DNA of 64,000 nucleotides, from the NCBI RefSeq assembly GCF_020532605.1, contig NZ_JAJATW010000011.1:1-64000 (forward strand), read 5' to 3'. This DNA is from Marinomonas algarum. GTDB lineage: Bacteria > Pseudomonadota > Gammaproteobacteria > Pseudomonadales > Marinomonadaceae. Positions 34,717 through 43,841 of this stretch are shown here, piece by piece. A program made the translations under genes and the position numbers. Positions within the stretch are counted from its first letter, which is position 1; the number at the start of each line of letters is the position of its first letter. The notes below the pieces were generated by a model. It ran no database searches. It saw only the letters and a list, made by a program, of their open reading frames with translations, and was not told the DNA's origin.

Positions 34717-36063
34717 ATGTCAGACGTGAAATTATTGATTGTCGAGGACGACAAAGGGTTGGCGGAAGCGCTAGAAGACACGCTTATGTTGGCCAGTTAT
34801 CAGTGCAAAGTTGTTTACAGTGCAGAAGATGCTGTGATCGCTTTGAAGCACGGTGTGTTTGATATGGTGGTGTCTGATGTTAACTTGCCAGGCATGGACG
34901 GTTATGGCTTGCTCCATCATGTTGTAGAAACCTACCCTGAATTGCCTATTATGTTGATGACGGCTTATGGTGATATAGCGCATGCCGTTGAAGCGATGCG
35001 AGATGGTGCCGTTGACTACCTGCTTAAACCGTTTCAAGAAGAAGAGTTACTGAACGCGATTGCCAAGCATACGGTGAAAACAGAAGCGTCCAGTCACTTA
35101 CAACCCATTGCAAAAGACCCTTCCAGTATTGCCCTTTTCGAGTTGGCAAAACGTGTTGCTGTAACGGATTCCACCGTATTGGTTTGCGGTGAAAGCGGTA
35201 CCGGCAAAGAAGTGTTAGCGCATTTTATCCACCAAAGCTCAAACCGATCTGGTGCGCCTTTTGTGGCCATAAATTGTGCCGCCATTCCCGAGAATATGCT
35301 GGAAGCGATTTTGTTTGGTTACGAAAAAGGCGCTTACACAGGCGCTGTGTCCTCGCAAGCGGGTAAGTTTGAGCAGGCCAATGGGGGGACTTTATTACTA
35401 GACGAAATCACAGAAATGGATGTCGGGCTGCAAGCTAAGTTGCTGCGCGTGTTACAAGAACAAGAAGTTGAGCGTTTAGGGGGGAAAAAGTCTATTCCTT
35501 TGGATGTGCGAATCATTGCCACAACCAACCGAGATTTGGCGGATTACGTACGAGAGGGCGGTTTCCGTGAAGATTTGTATTATCGCCTCAACGTCTTTCC
35601 TTTGCGCTGGTTGCCCATTCGTGAGAGAAAAGGTGACATTCTTCCATTGGCCCAACATTTACTGGCAAAACATGCCGCAAAAATGCGCATTACCGGTGCA
35701 ATTTTAAAGCCCTCTGCTCAAAGCAAATTAGAAGCGCACCCCTGGCCTGGTAACGTTCGTGAGTTAGATAATGTGATTCAACGTGCACTTATTTTGAGCC
35801 CAAATGCACAGATTCATGAAGATCATATTGCCTTTGATATGATGAGCCTATCTCCGGCCGCTGAGCCTGTCGAGCCGGAAGAAGACAGTGCGGCGTCGAT
35901 CCTTGGAAAAGGCGTTCAACAGCACGAGTTTCGTATTATTGCGCAAGCGCTGGTGGATGCAAAAGGCAAGCGAAAAGTGGTTGCTGACACGCTGGGAATC
36001 AGCCCAAGAACCTTGCGTTATAAAATTGCGAAAATGCGAGAAAGTGGCATAGATGTGGATTGA
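34717..36063 (+). CDS. fleR: Sigma-54-dependent flagellar response regulator FleR (FlrC)
   Basis: A 448-residue NtrC-type activator. The receiver has Asp54 in VVSDVNLPGMDG. The AAA+ domain has Walker A GESGTGKE near 158-165, a sigma-54 contact loop reading GAYTGA near 205 (Tyr in place of the more usual Phe, a tolerated variant) and Walker B GGTLLLDEI. A Fis-type helix-turn-helix ends the protein (RKVVADTLGISPRTLRYKI). It is the only complete sigma-54 activator in the locus, and should drive the basal body and hook genes after phosphorylation by FleS. Confidence 0.94.
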   Translation: MSDVKLLIVEDDKGLAEALEDTLMLASYQCKVVYSAEDAVIALKHGVFDMVVSDVNLPGMDGYGLLHHVVETYPELPIMLMTAYGDIAHAVEAMRDGAVDYLLKPFQEEELLNAIAKHTVKTEASSHLQPIAKDPSSIALFELAKRVAVTDSTVLVCGESGTGKEVLAHFIHQSSNRSGAPFVAINCAAIPENMLEAILFGYEKGAYTGAVSSQAGKFEQANGGTLLLDEITEMDVGLQAKLLRVLQEQEVERLGGKKSIPLDVRIIATTNRDLADYVREGGFREDLYYRLNVFPLRWLPIRERKGDILPLAQHLLAKHAAKMRITGAILKPSAQSKLEAHPWPGNVRELDNVIQRALILSPNAQIHEDHIAFDMMSLSPAAEPVEPEEDSAASILGKGVQQHEFRIIAQALVDAKGKRKVVADTLGISPRTLRYKIAKMRESGIDVD

Positions 36064-36129
36064 TTTTTGTATCTTGTTTCAATTCACTTTATGCTAAACT
36101 GTATTAACATATATTTTTAGGTGAAAAAC

Positions 36130-36492
36130 ATGATTTCTGGTCGTCCAGACATTAATCAAGTCCTGTCTCAGATGAGGGATATGCGGTCGCAAGTTCAAGC
36201 GCCAAATTCTCCTGTGTCAGAAGTCACCAAAATACAAGGTGAAAACACAGGGATTGAAGGCGTAGAACGCGCTGATTTTGCAGAAATGCTGAAAAATGCG
36301 GTGAATAATGTCAATACGTTACAAAAAGAGTCAACAGAGCTAGCCCAATCTTATGAGCGCGGTGACGAAGGGGTGGATCTACCTCAAGTTATGATTGGTC
36401 TACAAAAATCAAGTGTGTCCTTTGAAGCCATGACACAAGTAAGAAACAAACTTGTAGACGCGTATGAGAAAGTCATGAACATGCCTATCTAG
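36130..36492 (+). CDS. fliE: Flagellar hook-basal body protein FliE
   Basis: A 120-residue FliE from the ATG at 36130, preceded by TAGGTGA; a GTG nine bases earlier is less likely because it is part of that ribosome site. The conserved C-terminus DLPQVMIGLQKSSVSFEAMTQVRNKLVDAYEKVMNMPI is present in full. FliE joins the MS ring to the rod and is needed for rod export. It starts the fliEFGHIJ operon, 66 bp after fleR. Confidence 0.93.
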   Translation: MISGRPDINQVLSQMRDMRSQVQAPNSPVSEVTKIQGENTGIEGVERADFAEMLKNAVNNVNTLQKESTELAQSYERGDEGVDLPQVMIGLQKSSVSFEAMTQVRNKLVDAYEKVMNMPI

Positions 36493-36518
36493 GCTGAATA
36501 AATCGCTGGCGCTTTTTA

Positions 36519-38195
36519 ATGGATAATGTCCCTGCAGAACAATCAGAGCAAAAGCTCTATCTAGACTTAGTGACCGGCTTTAACAAGTTAACGGTCATAC
36601 GTCAGCTTGCGCTTATGGTAGGGTTAGCGGCGTCGATCGCGATTGGTCTTGCGGCCGTACTTTGGAGTAATGGTCCTGATTACAAGCCTGTCTTGAGTAG
36701 TATTACGGACTATAACGCCGATCAGATCGTTGAAATACTCAGTGTTAACAACATTCCCTTTAAATTAGATGAAAATACTGGCGCTTTGCTGGTGGAATCT
36801 GATTTTTATCATCAAGCCCGTCTTAAATTAGCCGGATCTGGCATCGTGTCTGACAATATTGTTGGCATGGAAATCATGGATCAAGAACAGGCTTTAGGCA
36901 CATCACAGTTTGTTGAGGCGACACGTTATCGGCGAGGACTAGAAGGTGAGTTGAGCCGAACCATTACCAGTTTGCAAAGCATTAAAAGTGCGCGGGTGCA
37001 TTTGGCCATTCCAAAAGAGTCGGTTTTTGTTCGGGATACTCGAAAACCATCCGCTTCCGTGTTTCTAGAGCTCTACCCCGGACGACGACTGGACAAGAGT
37101 CAGGTCGAAGCCATTGTGAACCTGGTTGCTTCCAGTATTTCTCAGTTAAGTGATAAAGACGTGACGGTTGTGGATCAACGAGGCACCCTGTTAACAGAAA
37201 AAGATACAGATTCAGAGTTGTCCGTTGCGGGTAAACAATTTGATTATGCTCGTAAAGTGGAAGATGTGCTTCTGCAACGGGTCAATAATATTTTAGGTCC
37301 CGTGATTGGCGAAGGTCGTTTTAAAGCGGAAGTGTCTGCTGATGTTGACTTCACCGCCGTGGAGCAAACAGCAGAGCAATATAACCCTGATTTACTGGCG
37401 TTGCGAAGTGAACAGACTCTACGAGAAAATCGAGCATCAGGTGCGAATACCGGTGGCATACCGGGAGCATTGACCAATCAACCGCCGGGTGCTGTGACTG
37501 TACCAGAAGCCGTTGATGAAAATGGTGCACCAATCGGTGGGAATAGCGCAGCGTCTAATGGGCAATCACGGGAAGAAACCACCCGTAATTTTGAACTTGA
37601 CCGAAGTATTAGTTACACAAAACGCCAGCAGGGTACGGTAAGACGTTTATCCGTAGCGGTCGTAGTGGATGATTTAGTGAGTTTGAACCCAGAAACGTCT
37701 GCGTTGGTTAGAACACCGTGGAACGACGATGAGTTAGGTCGTCTTACGTTATTGGTCCGAGATGCGGTGGGTTACGATCCTTCTCGTGGTGACAGCGTGA
37801 GTGTTATTAACTCACCGTTTGCCCTGCCTGAACCAGAAGAGCCTATTGTTGAGCCGCCTTTTTATCAGCAAACTTGGTTCTTGAATTTAATACAGCCAAC
37901 ATTGGTGGGTATATTTGTTTTAGTGCTGCTGTTGGTGGTTGTGCGTCCGATTCTGAAGACCTTAAGTGAACAGAATAAAATTGGTGTTAATGAAGATACC
38001 GAAGCGGCGATATTTTCAGATGAAACCGATGAGATTTCAGATGATCAAGTGTCTCTAGTCAGTGCGGAAGATATCTTAGTGCCGGGCTCACCTGAGAAAA
38101 TTGATCGTCAATTAAACGCTATTCGTGGCTTAATTGCAGAAGAGCCAGAGCGAGTTGCTCAAGTGATTAAACAATGGGTGATGGAAAGTAAATGA
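36519..38195 (+). CDS. fliF: Flagellar MS-ring protein FliF
   Basis: A 558-residue protein with membrane helices near 30-50 and 455-475 and large periplasmic ring-building domains between them (YscJ/FliF type, with ARVHLAIPKESVFVR near 160-174). The C-terminal tail after 485 is acidic and ends in the FliG-binding segment (ERVAQVIKQWVMES). It forms the MS ring and C-ring seat. The stop overlaps fliG by four bases. Confidence 0.96.
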   Translation: MDNVPAEQSEQKLYLDLVTGFNKLTVIRQLALMVGLAASIAIGLAAVLWSNGPDYKPVLSSITDYNADQIVEILSVNNIPFKLDENTGALLVESDFYHQARLKLAGSGIVSDNIVGMEIMDQEQALGTSQFVEATRYRRGLEGELSRTITSLQSIKSARVHLAIPKESVFVRDTRKPSASVFLELYPGRRLDKSQVEAIVNLVASSISQLSDKDVTVVDQRGTLLTEKDTDSELSVAGKQFDYARKVEDVLLQRVNNILGPVIGEGRFKAEVSADVDFTAVEQTAEQYNPDLLALRSEQTLRENRASGANTGGIPGALTNQPPGAVTVPEAVDENGAPIGGNSAASNGQSREETTRNFELDRSISYTKRQQGTVRRLSVAVVVDDLVSLNPETSALVRTPWNDDELGRLTLLVRDAVGYDPSRGDSVSVINSPFALPEPEEPIVEPPFYQQTWFLNLIQPTLVGIFVLVLLLVVVRPILKTLSEQNKIGVNEDTEAAIFSDETDEISDDQVSLVSAEDILVPGSPEKIDRQLNAIRGLIAEEPERVAQVIKQWVMESK

Positions 38196-39205
38196 GTGAT
38201 GCGAGCCAAGGAACAGACCTAACGTCCGTTGAAAAAGCGGCGGTGCTTTTAATGTCGCTTGGTGAATCCGATGCGGCACAAATATTGAAACACATGGGGC
38301 CAAAAGAAGTTCAGCGGATTGGTCAAACCATGGCACAGTTGTCGAATGTACAGCGTCATCAAGTGGAAAAAGTGCTTGATGATTTTCTTGTGTTGGTTGG
38401 CGATCAAACCGGCCTTGGCCTAGGTGCAGATGGCTACATTCGTAACATGCTTCGGGAAGCATTAGGTGAAGAGAAAGCGGGTAGCTTAATTGATCGAATT
38501 CTGCTCGGCGGTAACACCACAGGATTGGACACACTCAAATGGATGGAGTCCAGAGCCGTTGCTGACGTGATTCGTTACGAACACCCGCAAATTCAGGCTA
38601 TCGTTATTTCCTATCTAGACCCTGATCAAGCCGCAGGTATTTTAGCCAACTTTGACGAGCGGGTGCGCCTTGATATTGTGCTTCGTGTTGCGGCACTTGA
38701 AACCGTTCAGCCTGCAGCGTTACAGGAATTAAATAACATACTTGAGCGCCAATTCTCTGGTAATCAATCCACTCAATCTACAACCATTGGTGGTGTTCGT
38801 ACCGCAGCCAATATCATGAACTTCATCGACAGTGCTGTTGAGTCCGAGCTGATGGATTCCATTCGTGATGCAGACGAAGATTTGGCTAACACTATTCAAG
38901 ATTTGATGTTTGTCTTTGACAATTTGTTGGACGTAGACGATCGTGGTATCCAGGTTATTCTTCGTGAAGTCGAGTCTGAAACATTAATTTTAGCCCTTAA
39001 AGGGGCGGATCCAGACATGCAAGAGAAAGTCTTTAAGAACATGTCTTCCCGAGCGGCCGATATGTTGAAAGATGACCTTGAGGCGAAGGGACCTGTGCGC
39101 GTGAGCGAAGTAGAAGTGGCACAAAAAGAAATATTGGCTGTGGCCAGACGTCTTGCTGAGAGCGGTGAAATCGTTCTAGGTGGCGGCGGTGAGCAGATGG
39201 TCTAG
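38192..39205 (+). CDS. fliG: Flagellar motor switch protein FliG
   Basis: A 337-residue switch protein. The N-domain binds FliF; the middle domain carries the EHPQ segment; the C-domain contains the charged torque helix, with the DDLDDVDDRGIQVILREV-like stretch near 245-262. It couples stator force to the C ring. It overlaps fliF and lies seven bases before fliH. Confidence 0.97.
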   Translation: MSDASQGTDLTSVEKAAVLLMSLGESDAAQILKHMGPKEVQRIGQTMAQLSNVQRHQVEKVLDDFLVLVGDQTGLGLGADGYIRNMLREALGEEKAGSLIDRILLGGNTTGLDTLKWMESRAVADVIRYEHPQIQAIVISYLDPDQAAGILANFDERVRLDIVLRVAALETVQPAALQELNNILERQFSGNQSTQSTTIGGVRTAANIMNFIDSAVESELMDSIRDADEDLANTIQDLMFVFDNLLDVDDRGIQVILREVESETLILALKGADPDMQEKVFKNMSSRAADMLKDDLEAKGPVRVSEVEVAQKEILAVARRLAESGEIVLGGGGEQMV

Positions 39206-39212
39206 TTAGCCG

Positions 39213-40022
39213 ATGTCAGATAACAAGAGTGAAAAAAACGAGCGTAAGTTAACCGCTTATGAGCGTTGGGAATTGCCACACCTCGAAAACAATCAAACAG
39301 ACACCCATTCGGGGCCTGCCTTACTTGTCGATAAAACACAGTTTGAACCTACCACGGAAGAGGTAGACCAAGACTCGCTTGTATACGAACCATTGACTGC
39401 GTCCCAGCTTGAAGAGATACGTTCCGCTGCCTATGAAGAGGGGTTTATTCAAGGTGAGGAAGAGGGCCATCAAAAAGGGCACGCTGATGGCTTTGCGAAG
39501 GGGGAGGTCGATGGTTTTGAGAAGGGGCATGCAGAAGGCCACCAAGTTGGCTTAGAAGAAGGTTTGTCTCAAGCGAGGGTGGATGCTGAAGCAAAGCTGG
39601 CGAAGTTAGAGGCCATACTTGCGCAAGTGGTTGATGAAATTGTTGCTCCTCTTGAAAGCAGTCGTGAAGCCGCTGAGTCAATTCTGTACCATTCTATGAT
39701 GCGAATGGTTGAAAACGTCTGCTTAGCAAAAATGGCTGAAGACGGTCAGACGGTGCTGCGTGAGCAACTGAGTAAAGTGTTTGACGAGATAGGCGAGTTT
39801 CAAGGGCGCATTAAATTGCGCCTTCATCCTGACGATATTGATGTATTGGATGAGTTGGGCGTCAAGAGTCGACTCAGTATTCAGCTTGAAGAGGACGACG
39901 GTCTTATGTCTGGCAGCTTTGTTATTGACTCTAAATCTTTTCATGTGGATGGACGTGTTGAGCAGCGTCTTGAGGTGGTTTTTGATGAACTGCGTCAACT
40001 TTCTCTTCCTGAGCAAAACTAG
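39213..40022 (+). CDS. fliH: Flagellar export apparatus regulator FliH
   Basis: A 269-residue protein. A central run of GxxxG repeats (about 78-115, such as GEEEGHQKGHADG) forms the helix typical of FliH. The N-terminal region is acidic and the C-terminal domain resembles the V/F-ATPase peripheral stalk. FliH binds and restrains the FliI ATPase and tethers it to FliN. AT-free overlap with neighbours (7 bp and 3 bp gaps) shows one operon. Confidence 0.92.
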   Translation: MSDNKSEKNERKLTAYERWELPHLENNQTDTHSGPALLVDKTQFEPTTEEVDQDSLVYEPLTASQLEEIRSAAYEEGFIQGEEEGHQKGHADGFAKGEVDGFEKGHAEGHQVGLEEGLSQARVDAEAKLAKLEAILAQVVDEIVAPLESSREAAESILYHSMMRMVENVCLAKMAEDGQTVLREQLSKVFDEIGEFQGRIKLRLHPDDIDVLDELGVKSRLSIQLEEDDGLMSGSFVIDSKSFHVDGRVEQRLEVVFDELRQLSLPEQN

Positions 40023-40025
40023 CCT

Positions 40026-41357
40026 ATGTCTTCACTCGAAGCGCGTTTAGCCAAATTAAATCATGTTTCCATGGCCTCCTTGCCGCCACAACTCGAAGGC
40101 AAAGTAACTCGTATGGTTGGATTAACGATGGAAGCCGTGGGTTGTGTCGTTGCCCTGGGAGACCGTTGCCTCGTTCAGGTACGACGGGATCGCTGGGTGG
40201 AATCAGAAGTGGTCGGTTTCACTGGGGATTTAACTTACCTTATGCCAACAGAGGCGATCGAAGGGATTTGTCCTGGTGCTCGTGTCCGCCCGTTATTGGG
40301 AGACAGTAGAATGCCTGTGGGGGATCAGCTGCTAGGTCGAGTGGTCAATGGCCTGGGGAAACCGCTGGACGGAAAAGGGCCGATTAAGACCAAAGATTCG
40401 GTTACTTTGCACGGTGAAGCCATAAACCCTTTACAGCGAAAACCCATTTGTGAACCATTGGATGTTGGGATCAAGGCGATTAACAGCTTGTTGACCGTCG
40501 GTAAGGGCCAGCGTTTAGGCTTGTTTGCGGGCAGTGGTGTTGGTAAAAGTATGTTGTTAGGGATGATGACCAAATTTACTGAGGCAGATATTACTGTTGT
40601 TGGTTTGATCGGTGAACGTGGGCGAGAGGTAAAAGAGTTTATTGACCAAATATTAGGGGCAGAAGGGCTTGCTCGCTCGGTGGTGGTGGCATCACCCGCC
40701 GACGATTCGGCGCTGATGCGTTTGCGAGCGGCCATGCTGGCCACGCGAATTGCAGAATATTATCGCGACCAAGGCAAAAACGTTCTTTTATTAATGGATT
40801 CTCTAACGCGCTATGCGCAGGCGCAGCGTGAAATTGCCTTGTCTGTTGGCGAGCCACCTGCTACAAAAGGTTATCCGCCATCCGTTTTTTCAAAATTACC
40901 ACAGCTTGTAGAGCGCGCCGGAAATGGTTGTGAGGGCAGTGGTTCGGTGACGGCATTTTATACGGTATTAACCGAAGGCGATGATCAACAAGATCCGATT
41001 GCCGATGCGTCTCGTGCGATTCTTGATGGACACATTGTTTTGTCTCGTCGCTTGGCAGAAGAAGGGCACTATCCAGCCATTGATGTTGAGGCGTCAATTT
41101 CTCGTGCGATGCCGCATATTGTGAGCCAAGATCATTTGCATGGCGCAATGAGAGTGAAGCAGCTTTATTCGAAATTCCAACAGAACCAAGATCTGATTTC
41201 AGTTGGGGCGTATTCACGAGGCAGTGACCCTGACTTGGATCAGGCGATCGTGTTGATGCCTGAAATTCGAGGCTTTTTACAACAATCTTTGACAGAACAG
41301 TTCAATATTGATGAAAGCCTGCAAGCACTGGTGGCGGCAATGACAAAAGAGCAATAA
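40026..41357 (+). CDS. fliI: Flagellum-specific ATP synthase FliI
   Basis: A 443-residue AAA-like ATPase of the F1-beta family. Walker A is [14 protein letters not shown] near 160-173, with [14 protein letters not shown] and Walker [19 protein letters not shown] following. It unloads export chaperones and assists the type III export gate. Its partner FliH is encoded upstream and FliJ downstream. Confidence 0.97.
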   Translation: MSSLEARLAKLNHVSMASLPPQLEGKVTRMVGLTMEAVGCVVALGDRCLVQVRRDRWVESEVVGFTGDLTYLMPTEAIEGICPGARVRPLLGDSRMPVGDQLLGRVVNGLGKPLDGKGPIKTKDSVTLHGEAINPLQRKPICEPLDVGIKAINSLLTVGKGQRLGLFAGSGVGKSMLLGMMTKFTEADITVVGLIGERGREVKEFIDQILGAEGLARSVVVASPADDSALMRLRAAMLATRIAEYYRDQGKNVLLLMDSLTRYAQAQREIALSVGEPPATKGYPPSVFSKLPQLVERAGNGCEGSGSVTAFYTVLTEGDDQQDPIADASRAILDGHIVLSRRLAEEGHYPAIDVEASISRAMPHIVSQDHLHGAMRVKQLYSKFQQNQDLISVGAYSRGSDPDLDQAIVLMPEIRGFLQQSLTEQFNIDESLQALVAAMTKEQ

Positions 41358-41416
41358 AACACGGCCCATTGTTAATAGGTACATAATCTAGGTCTCAGCG
41401 AGAAGGAGGGGATTGA

Positions 41417-41851
41417 ATGAAAAAGTCACAACGCATGCAAATTCTCATTGACCTTGCTAAGCGAAAAGAAGATGCAGCGGCTCAACAGTTAGCCCGTGAC
41501 AAGGCAAAAGTAAATTATGATGAACAAAAATTAAATGAGCTAAAAGAATACGCAAAGCAATATGAGTCTGAACGAAACCTGCTTGGGTTGAGTGCTTATT
41601 TGACCACTAACTATCAGCACTTTGTGGATCGTGTACAGCAGGCGATTGTGCAACAAGAAGGCGCTGTTGGTCGTTCAGAGCAGCAAGCTGAAATGAGTAT
41701 GAGACGCTGGTCTCAGGCGCGAAGCAAAACAAAGAGCATGGACTGGCTCAAAGAGAAAAATGTCAAAGCGGAATTAGCCGTTGAGGCAAAGCAAGAGCAG
41801 CGTCAAAGCGATGAGTTTGCGATGCGGCGGTTTTTGGACGCAAGTCGTTAG
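41417..41851 (+). CDS. fliJ: Flagellar export protein FliJ
   Basis: A 144-residue, almost wholly helical, highly charged coiled-coil protein with the FliJ opening (KSQRMQILIDLAKRKEDAAA). It sits in the FliI ring like the gamma stalk of F1 ATPase and activates the export gate. AAGGAGGGG precedes the start. It is followed by a 97-bp gap and two extra signalling genes rather than by fliK. Confidence 0.88.
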   Translation: MKKSQRMQILIDLAKRKEDAAAQQLARDKAKVNYDEQKLNELKEYAKQYESERNLLGLSAYLTTNYQHFVDRVQQAIVQQEGAVGRSEQQAEMSMRRWSQARSKTKSMDWLKEKNVKAELAVEAKQEQRQSDEFAMRRFLDASR

Positions 41852-41948
41852 TCTCTTGATAGGTATGCGACGTTTAAGAAAAACATTGTATTTTTAACAC
41901 TTGGCTTGTTGCCAGCTTTCTATTTTAGTCTAGAAGTGATGATGAACT

Positions 41949-43826
41949 ATGACAACACCGCATTCACCCTTTGGAGCGCCTAGAAAAGAGTTAATCAACA
42001 GCTTACAAAAAGGGGTTGTAGCACTCTTATTGCTTCTGGTACTGGCGTTTGCTGGTGCTTATGTCTATATGAGTTCGAGTCTAGAAAAGCAAAATGCTCA
42101 ACAAGATAAGCTCACTGCGTTGTTAGGTCTTGTTTACAGTGCGGAAGAGCATTGGTCTGAGTGGCTGCTTCTGCAGGATGCCTCTTTATTGAGTGAGTCT
42201 GATAATCCGCCTTTCGCTCAAGCAAGTCATCTGCATCAGATGCTCACCAGTGAATATCAATTAATGGATGAGTACCTCCAGTCTTATGAATGGCGTGATG
42301 AGGTGAGTATCAAATCTTCTTTGTCCTTATTAGCGCGTTTATCGAAACGCTCTTTGGACAGACAGCCCTTAACCGCGCCAGAGCGCCAAGAAGTCTATGC
42401 TTCTTTTCTGAATCTCAAAGTCATTAATAACCGTTTAATACAGTTAGGTGTCGATTACGATTATCAGCGGCAGACCTTTTTATCAGAGTTAATTTGGATT
42501 CCTGTCGGTATCTTTTTATTTATTGCGACCATAGTCATTGTATTGTCTGTGCGCTTTGAGCGTCAGCTACGGTCGGGTTTTGCGCTTTTACATTATGTAT
42601 TAGATCATCGGCGCCATGGTCACGCAGGGCTCTTACCAGAACGCGCTTTAGTCGATGCGTTTACAGACATATCGCACATCATTGATAATGAATTAGCTTC
42701 AAAGAATTTTGACCTGTCACAGCAGAGCGATCGGTTAGAATTGATGGAAAGTGCGTTAACGAAAGTCAGTGACGCCTTTATTATTACCGATCAAGAAGGC
42801 TGTATTGTGTGGCTGAGCTCAAGTGCTGAACAGCTCTGGCGTCATAATATTGCTGTCTTTGAGTCTTTGTTTGATATCGATTCGGGTCTTGATGTGCCCA
42901 CGGGTGAGCGTGTCGTGGATACCGTACTATTATCTAATGAGCCAATAAAGCTGGCATTGGATCAGGGTGTCTACTGGCTATCGGTTGAGCCATTTATCGA
43001 AGAAGACAATGGCGATCAAATGGCTGAAGAGTCAGCCACTGTATCGCATTCTTGTTTTATTACTCTACGAACAAAAGCGGATCAGGCAGAATTAGAGGTC
43101 TTGCATCACAGCTTAATGTTACTGAGTAAGGATATTTGGAACGTACCCATTCGCGTCTTGCGTGAAGACTCTCCGTATTTTAGTTTTGCACGCTCACTTG
43201 AGCGCGTTCGTTTAAACGTTGTTGCGCTTTTTGACGCGTTAGACTTTGTATCTGATGCGCTTGATCCCGCTAAAAAAATTACTAAATTACAACAAATACC
43301 TACTGTCTTAGAGATGAAAACCGAGGTCAATGAGACTATCGTTGAGAACGACTCTGATGAGATGAGTGTGTCTACGAGCGCTGTTCAGGCTGAGTTAGAA
43401 GCAATGGCAGAGCTCTCTCAGCAAGTAAGAGACTCTTTATTGCTGGGGTATGAGCTTGTTTTACAGCGCTTGGCATTGGTAGAAAAAGATTTATCCTCCG
43501 ATGTCTTTTTGTTGAGTGAGGTTGATCGTTGTCTCAACGAAGTACGATCTGGCGTCTTAACGAGTTTGTCGTCAGCACAGGGTGAAAGTGAGGTCGTTCG
43601 TCACCGTTTTGCGGTCGACGTTGAGCATGATATTAGCTTGGTTCAGACTCAAATCGATGAAATGAAATCCGTTGCGACGTCGACTTTATTGTTACTGGAG
43701 TCTGATCGTAGTGTAGGAATGGCCCGATTGGATCGAGCAAGGGTATCGATCAGTGATATGTCTGAGCGCATCCATGGTTTAATCAGCACGACATTAGGCA
43801 AGCGACTGCCGCCGCCTTTTGATTAG
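41949..43826 (+). CDS. Membrane sensor with PAS-like domain, partner of the HsbR-like protein
   Basis: A 625-residue protein of unknown family. Two helices (about 21-41 and 181-201) enclose a mostly helical periplasmic domain of about 140 residues. The cytoplasmic part has a PAS-like segment (VSDAFIITDQEGCIVWLSS near 274-292). A helical stretch with LHHSLMLLSKDIW near 393 is dimly like a histidine-kinase DHp helix, and a long helical C-terminus follows. No ATP-binding kinase domain is seen. The next gene begins 15 bp later and supplies a receiver, a phosphatase and an ATPase domain, so the two may form a split signalling unit inside the flagellar operon. Function is inference. Confidence 0.6.
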   Translation: MTTPHSPFGAPRKELINSLQKGVVALLLLLVLAFAGAYVYMSSSLEKQNAQQDKLTALLGLVYSAEEHWSEWLLLQDASLLSESDNPPFAQASHLHQMLTSEYQLMDEYLQSYEWRDEVSIKSSLSLLARLSKRSLDRQPLTAPERQEVYASFLNLKVINNRLIQLGVDYDYQRQTFLSELIWIPVGIFLFIATIVIVLSVRFERQLRSGFALLHYVLDHRRHGHAGLLPERALVDAFTDISHIIDNELASKNFDLSQQSDRLELMESALTKVSDAFIITDQEGCIVWLSSSAEQLWRHNIAVFESLFDIDSGLDVPTGERVVDTVLLSNEPIKLALDQGVYWLSVEPFIEEDNGDQMAEESATVSHSCFITLRTKADQAELEVLHHSLMLLSKDIWNVPIRVLREDSPYFSFARSLERVRLNVVALFDALDFVSDALDPAKKITKLQQIPTVLEMKTEVNETIVENDSDEMSVSTSAVQAELEAMAELSQQVRDSLLLGYELVLQRLALVEKDLSSDVFLLSEVDRCLNEVRSGVLTSLSSAQGESEVVRHRFAVDVEHDISLVQTQIDEMKSVATSTLLLLESDRSVGMARLDRARVSISDMSERIHGLISTTLGKRLPPPFD

Positions 43827-43841
43827 AAAGAGTAGCTTGGT

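Noticed and set aside
36046-36061. TGGCAT-N5-TGGAT near the end of fleR as a sigma-54 promoter for fliE
   Set aside because: The -12 element lacks the GC of TTGCA, and it lies inside fleR coding.
41900-41915. TTGGCTTGTTGCCA before the membrane sensor as a sigma-54 promoter
   Set aside because: GG and GC are only six bases apart rather than ten; it is a small dyad.
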